A model generated the notes under the pieces. That model was not told the origin of the DNA. It did no database searches and worked only from the letters and a program-made list of their open reading frames with translations. A stretch of DNA of 8,183 bases from the NCBI GenBank assembly GCA_024278255.1, contig JAJRTP010000355.1, forward strand, positions 1 through 8,183. Direction: 5' to 3'. Positions 4,910 through 8,183 of the stretch are shown piece after piece. Position 1 is the first letter of the stretch. Every line of letters starts with the position of its first letter. Both the position numbers and the translations under genes were made by a program. This DNA comes from Chloroflexota bacterium. Lineage in GTDB: Bacteria > Chloroflexota > Anaerolineae > Promineifilales > Promineifilaceae.

Positions 4910-7644
4910 CCCATGACATCGTTCAACCCGTCCACCAAATCTTGAATAGCTGCGGTCTCATTATTTTCAATTTCAACGAGGCCGACAACATCAACATCCA
5001 TGATGGACAAAGCGTTGATGATTTTTGTGCGCTGCCGCACAAATTCTTCTGCGGTATCTGCGCCGCGGCAGCCCAGGTCACCGGACGGGCCGCAAATTGG
5101 ACCGCTGTCGTCAATGGTTGTGAAGTAGTTGAGGACGTTAAAGCCGGCGACTGTGATAGTACCGCCTACGTCTTCCGGAGCCGCTTGGCGTTCATTAACG
5201 CGCGTAAAGTTGACTTCCTCGGTCGGCTGTAAGCGGTAGGAGCCGAAGCCGTAGCCCAGCACGCCAGTCAGATTGTCAACAGTGTCTCCGACACGTAGCG
5301 TATTATCCGGGCCGAGATATGGCGGCAGTGGCAGCGGGTTTTGAATAGTGCTGCCATCGTCGAGCAGGATGCGGCTGCGGTCGTTGAGGTCTTGCATGTC
5401 ATTGGCTGCGGTTCCGGGATCAACTATCTGCGTCGGGTTGAATAAACGGCCGTTCACAGACAAACTTACCTCTCCATAACGCCCCAGATTGTAATTGTCA
5501 GTGGCACTTAAAGTCTGCGGGAAGGTGAGCAGCATGGATTCATACTGTTCCCAGATGCCAGTGTCAGCGACAGGCAAACTGACGTTTGTCGAGGCCACGG
5601 AGCCGGTACCGCAGACGGCGATATTGGAAACAGAGGTAATTTCTGTCCAGCCGAAGAACTCATCAACGGTGCCTTTCACCCGTACAGCATCGCCCACATT
5701 CAGGGAATTGCCTGGTGCGTAGACGAAGATACCATCAGATGTGGCCGGATCGCCATCACCAACCGGGTCTTGAATGAAGAAGCCATTTAGCTGGTTGCTG
5801 GCCTGGAAGTCGCCTGTGATGACGCCTTCGGTCTCTACAACTTGCCCATCAATCGGACTGCTGCTGCCGCTGCCCTGGATGTCATAAATCGGGGTAAACG
5901 GATCGCCGCAGACGAAGCGGATGGAGATGTCGTTGTCGTCACGCGGTTCAAGTTTGAATGCGCCGAAGCTGTAATTGAGTGGGCCTTGCACAAAGTCGAG
6001 CCGTTCGTCGAGGACGGGAGTGTAGCTGTAGCTGCCCATGTCATCAACGACGGTGCTGCCGCTGGCATCGGCGATGATCCATTCACCATGCCCGATGTCC
6101 GGGTTGGTGACGGTAACATCCGCAACGTGGACCAGGACGCTTTCCCACGGTTCCGCGTTTACATCCGCAGCGGACAGGGTAGAGAAAGCGGGCAGTGTTG
6201 TGTTCATAGCTAGTTTATCCGCATTGCCATCGGCAATCTGAGTCAGGCCAAAATATTCACTGACTTCACCGGTGACGGCTATAAAATCACCGACAGCTAG
6301 ATTGCCGCTGGGGCGGAATAGGCTCAGACCGTTCCATGCGCCTGTGCCATCTTGGATGAAGACATTGTTGCCGAAAACGGCCGTAAGCACACCGACCGTC
6401 GTCACTGTTTGCCCAACCAGTGGAGAATCCCCACTGGGATCCGTGGTGTACTGGATGTCGTAGATAGGTGTGTAGTCCGGCATAACCGAATTGCTGTAAC
6501 CCGGCGTATTAAAAGCGATGCCGGTATCTGGTATGCTTTCAAAACCGGGCAAACCAGCACCGGAGAAGTCATTGCGAACCCAATCAGCCGTGGTGTCTGT
6601 ATCCGTGCCATTGGGAATGCGCGAGGCACCTCCGGGAGCATAACGGTTGCCATCATAATACGCTTCCAGGATAGTTGTAGAATAGACACGATCGCTGGAG
6701 CCGCCATCATAGACGGATACGTCGTCTACCAAGGTTGTCCAAGGTGTTACATCCAGGATACCATCGTTGTTGGTATCCAAATCCTGGCCCAAGCTGCCGG
6801 TAAATTCTTCAACCAGCATCAGGGTGATGGAGCCATTCTCGATTTCGTTGTTCAGAAAACCGGTGGTCCAGAAACCGGAACTGTCCATTGTGCCCAGGTT
6901 GAAGACACCATCAATAGTACCTGCGCCAGAGCTATCACCTTCAATTTCTAGAACAGTGAAAGCGGCATAATTGCCGTTCGGCGTGCCAAAAATCTCGATG
7001 AATTCGTTTGTGTCAGTGCCCGTGTGATTAGCGACAAACTCGTTGATTACTGGGGGATCCAGTACCACACTGCCTGAAAAGGTTTGCCCGGAGTTGACGA
7101 AGCCAAATGAATCTGAGGCAGGTGGGTTCCAGACGAAGTTTTCATAGCTAGTACCAGTGCCTGTTAACTGAAGGGACTGACCAGCGGGTGTGGATGAGGA
7201 TTCTGACACGCCAATGTCGGTGCTGGTCATACCATTGGCCGGGCCATCCGTTGCTGTAAACGTGCCTTCATAGCTCAAAAACTGGATGACGGTGCTGCTG
7301 GCATCCACCAAAGCAAAGCCATCGGGCGACCCGTTTTGAATGCCTGCATGGGGGAAGTAGAGAGTACCAAACCCGTTTTCCTGGTCGGGAATAACCCCGC
7401 TCAGGTTGAGGGTGTCATATAGCGCACCGCCATTTCCGTTATAAAATGCGACACTCCAACCAGATAGGTCGGTGCCGGCAGGACCGGCAATTTCAATTGC
7501 CTCGCCAACGTCGGTACTTGCATTGTCATAATGGAGTTCGTTGACAAACACGCTGGTTTCAGCCAGAGAAATTTGACGCCAGCCTAATAAAATCATTAGC
7601 GCCATCATCGTAGCTGATAGGATTAAAAATTGTTTCTTACTCAT
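4786..7644 (-). CDS. ExeM/NucH-type secreted nuclease, N-terminal part (frameshifted gene)
   Basis: The start ATG at 7644 follows AGGAGG (7653-7658) by 8 nt and opens a Sec signal peptide (residues 1-28, probable cleavage after SLA). An in-frame ATG at 7713 would put 23 polar residues before it and lies inside the leader terminator. Domains in order: a lamin-tail-like region (about 30-175, VNELHYDN), a second one (about 195-375, INEFVANHTG), two OB-fold regions each opening with PIYDIQ (about 392-475 and 585-680), and the start of an endonuclease/exonuclease/phosphatase domain (from about 828). The last includes Asn836 in FNVLNYF and metal-binding Glu891/Glu893 in VEIEN. Homology stops after Gly912. 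The last 40 residues to the stop at 4786 are out-of-frame sequence, while the true continuation lies in the overlapping frame (3848-4909). The joined product would be a 1265-residue extracellular DNase used for DNA degradation or nutrient scavenging. Confidence 0.88.
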   Translation of the reverse strand: MSKKQFLILSATMMALMILLGWRQISLAETSVFVNELHYDNASTDVGEAIEIAGPAGTDLSGWSVAFYNGNGGALYDTLNLSGVIPDQENGFGTLYFPHAGIQNGSPDGFALVDASSTVIQFLSYEGTFTATDGPANGMTSTDIGVSESSSTPAGQSLQLTGTGTSYENFVWNPPASDSFGFVNSGQTFSGSVVLDPPVINEFVANHTGTDTNEFIEIFGTPNGNYAAFTVLEIEGDSSGAGTIDGVFNLGTMDSSGFWTTGFLNNEIENGSITLMLVEEFTGSLGQDLDTNNDGILDVTPWTTLVDDVSVYDGGSSDRVYSTTILEAYYDGNRYAPGGASRIPNGTDTDTTADWVRNDFSGAGLPGFESIPDTGIAFNTPGYSNSVMPDYTPIYDIQYTTDPSGDSPLVGQTVTTVGVLTAVFGNNVFIQDGTGAWNGLSLFRPSGNLAVGDFIAVTGEVSEYFGLTQIADGNADKLAMNTTLPAFSTLSAADVNAEPWESVLVHVADVTVTNPDIGHGEWIIADASGSTVVDDMGSYSYTPVLDERLDFVQGPLNYSFGAFKLEPRDDNDISIRFVCGDPFTPIYDIQGSGSSSPIDGQVVETEGVITGDFQASNQLNGFFIQDPVGDGDPATSDGIFVYAPGNSLNVGDAVRVKGTVDEFFGWTEITSVSNIAVCGTGSVASTNVSLPVADTGIWEQYESMLLTFPQTLSATDNYNLGRYGEVSLSVNGRLFNPTQIVDPGTAANDMQDLNDRSRILLDDGSTIQNPLPLPPYLGPDNTLRVGDTVDNLTGVLGYGFGSYRLQPTEEVNFTRVNERQAAPEDVGGTITVAGFNVLNYFTTIDDSGPICGPSGDLGCRGADTAEEFVRQRTKIINALSIMDVDVVGLVEIENNETAAIQDLVDGLNDVMGQVLTVTLTPASSAQMPSKWLSSTSQLLSPQWATSLFWIPR
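4909..4912 (-). other. Frameshift site in the nuclease gene (G4 run)
   Basis: On the minus strand the codons read ATG GGG CAG. Restoring one G (G4 to G5), or a -1 slip on GGG, gives ATG GGG GCA GGT ACT. This continues the catalytic domain as AGTYSYIDTGFIGTDAIK into the fragment 3848-4909. The exact lost base within the run cannot be known. Confidence 0.85.
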
Positions 7645-7652
7645 GTTGTTTT

Positions 7653-7658
7653 CCTCCT
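7653..7658 (-). promoter_or_regulatory. Shine-Dalgarno site fixing the nuclease start
   Basis: AGGAGG on the minus strand, 8 nt before the ATG at 7644. It places the start at the signal peptide MSKKQF rather than at the upstream in-frame ATG at 7713. Confidence 0.85.
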
Positions 7659-7684
7659 CGTGGGAAATAGAGATACAACCAATC

Positions 7685-7733
7685 AAAACAAAAAAAGCCC
7701 GATGCCAACGCAAAATAGCGCTGACTATCCGGC
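7685..7733 (-). terminator. Intrinsic terminator inside the nuclease leader
   Basis: On the minus strand, 7733-7697 folds into a long stem. Three outer pairs, a G-G mismatch, three pairs, a bulged A and eight inner pairs (two G-U) close a TATTTT loop. T7-G-T4 follows (7696-7685). It ends about 27 nt before the nuclease Shine-Dalgarno and lies downstream of the predicted promoter at 7938-7966. It is therefore either an attenuator/riboswitch expression platform, or the distal terminator of the thiamine-diphosphate enzyme gene. Confidence 0.8.
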
Positions 7734-7937
7734 CTGACAGACGAAAATGGGGTGTTTAATTGAGGGAGAGGGCAAATAATCATATTTGTGTGTTTCAACG
7801 ATGCCTGCTCCTGCCAGGAGCAGCAGAATGACAAAAACAAACTGCGCCCGGCAAAGCTTTTCAGGATAGCGACACAAATTATTTTATAAGGGTTGGTATC
7901 CTTCTCCCGTGGATACGCAAAGACAACTTATTTGTAC

Positions 7938-7966
7938 ATTATAAACGGGCTGTCACAAAATATCAA
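7938..7966 (-). promoter_or_regulatory. Near-consensus sigma70 promoter of the nuclease leader
   Basis: On the minus strand, TTGATA (5 of 6 to -35) at 7961-7966 and a perfect TATAAT at 7938-7943 are exactly 17 nt apart. Transcription would start near 7931. It lies about 40 nt downstream of the preceding gene's stop, with no clear terminator in between. Confidence 0.75.
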
Positions 7967-8005
7967 TGGGCATTTTTAATACGTAGGGCGATTTGCCAAA
8001 TTGTT

Positions 8006-8183
8006 CTACAATTGTCCGGCCGAGTTTATGATTTCCACAATGGCGGGGCCATCGTAAGCCAAAGCCTGTTCCAGCGCGGGGCGCAAATCCGCCGCATCCT
8101 CCACGCGGATGCCCAGACCGCCGCAGTTTTGGGCGTATTGGGCAAAAGTGGGGTTGACCAGACTGGTTTGCCAGACGTGGAAA
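8006..8183 (-). CDS. Thiamine-diphosphate enzyme, C-terminal end (acetolactate synthase/pyruvate oxidase type; 5' end outside window)
   Basis: The frame is open from the right edge (first full codon at 8182-8180) and ends at TAG 8006-8008, giving 58 visible residues. The segment NPTFAQYAQNCGGLGIRVED, followed by LRPALEQALAYDGPAIVEI, is the usual C-terminal end of the pyrophosphate-binding domain in acetolactate synthase, pyruvate oxidase and related decarboxylases. There, 'NPDFxxLAxxxGxxGxRV' leads into a final helix and the 'GPaivEV' strand. These enzymes use thiamine diphosphate to decarboxylate or condense 2-oxo acids. The active-site glutamate and the GDG...N metal motif are outside the window, so the exact enzyme cannot be named. 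The protein ends soon after the last strand (INSAGQL), which looks like a natural C-terminus. Confidence 0.8.
   Translation of the reverse strand, partial: FHVWQTSLVNPTFAQYAQNCGGLGIRVEDAADLRPALEQALAYDGPAIVEIINSAGQL

Larger units (their letters stand above)
7645..7931 (-). promoter_or_regulatory. Long structured 5' leader of the nuclease gene, candidate attenuator
   Basis: This stretch of about 290 nt between the predicted transcription start and the ATG holds no convincing gene. On the minus strand it contains a hairpin GTATCC/GGATAC (7911-7916 with 7896-7901, 9-nt loop), an 8-bp hairpin CTGCTCCT/AGGAGCAG with a 3-nt loop (7805-7823), and the terminator at 7685-7733. CTATCC at 7869-7864 can pair with GGATAG in the terminator's 5' arm (7730-7725), a possible antiterminator contact of only 6 bp. 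I do not recognise a known riboswitch consensus. Confidence 0.45.

Noticed and set aside
6352..6951. Plus-strand open frame of 199 codons opposite the nuclease
   Set aside because: It is antisense to the lamin-tail/OB region, with no domain or ribosome site.
7637..7840. Minus-strand 67-codon frame in the nuclease leader, considered as a leader peptide
   Set aside because: It runs through the terminator hairpin and over the nuclease start in another frame, has no good Shine-Dalgarno and no regulatory codon run.
7861..7960. Possible c-di-GMP-I riboswitch, prompted by GCAAAG-like strings on the plus strand
   Set aside because: The conserved GEMM core and the paired tetraloop-receptor parts are missing, and the orientation is opposite to the nuclease.
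1..8183. CRISPR array, insertion sequence, tRNA or rRNA
   Set aside because: No regularly spaced repeats, transposase motifs, terminal repeats or cloverleaf-like sequence were found on either strand.

Overview
The window looks like ordinary bacterial chromosome, with roughly balanced base composition, strong AGGAG-type Shine-Dalgarno sites, sigma70-like promoters and intrinsic terminators. No taxonomic marker gene is present. The mix of a class III cyclase, an HdeD-like protein, an NmrA-like protein, an FkbM methyltransferase and a large secreted ExeM/NucH-type nuclease would fit a Chloroflexota (Anaerolineae-like) genome, but this is only an inference. The octamer palindrome ACGGCCGT occurs 12 times in 8.2 kb, where about 0.1 is expected by chance. 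This resembles the highly iterated palindromes of cyanobacteria and may be a genome signature.

Layout, plus strand: the 3' end of a class III nucleotide cyclase gene (1-312); a strong extended -10 promoter (333-361); an HdeD/DUF308 six-helix membrane protein (439-972) with its own terminator (1004-1035); and a two-gene unit, an NmrA-like NAD(P)-binding protein (1055-1909) coupled by a TGATG stop/start overlap to an FkbM-family methyltransferase (1909-2655). A perfect hairpin at 2640-2680 serves as a probable bidirectional terminator between this unit and the converging minus-strand genes.

Layout, minus strand, in reading direction from the right edge: the last 58 codons of a thiamine-diphosphate enzyme (8183-8006); a near-consensus promoter (7966-7938) and a leader of about 290 nt with a strong intrinsic terminator just before the next Shine-Dalgarno; a secreted multidomain nuclease (7644-3848); two tandem hairpins; a promoter whose -35 box lies in the terminator U-tract; and a cytoplasmic SMP-30/gluconolactonase-like protein (3656-2691).

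The nuclease has a Sec signal peptide, two lamin-tail-like regions, two OB-fold regions, an endonuclease/exonuclease/phosphatase domain and RTX-like calcium-binding repeats. Its gene is split by a one-base frameshift at a G4 run (4909-4912) inside the catalytic domain. Otherwise both halves are intact, and re-joining them gives a 1265-residue protein of normal family appearance. This suggests a recent mutation, a homopolymer sequencing error or, less likely, recoding.

The genes do not form one obvious pathway. The points most worth attention are the iterated palindrome, the attenuator-like nuclease leader and the frameshift.
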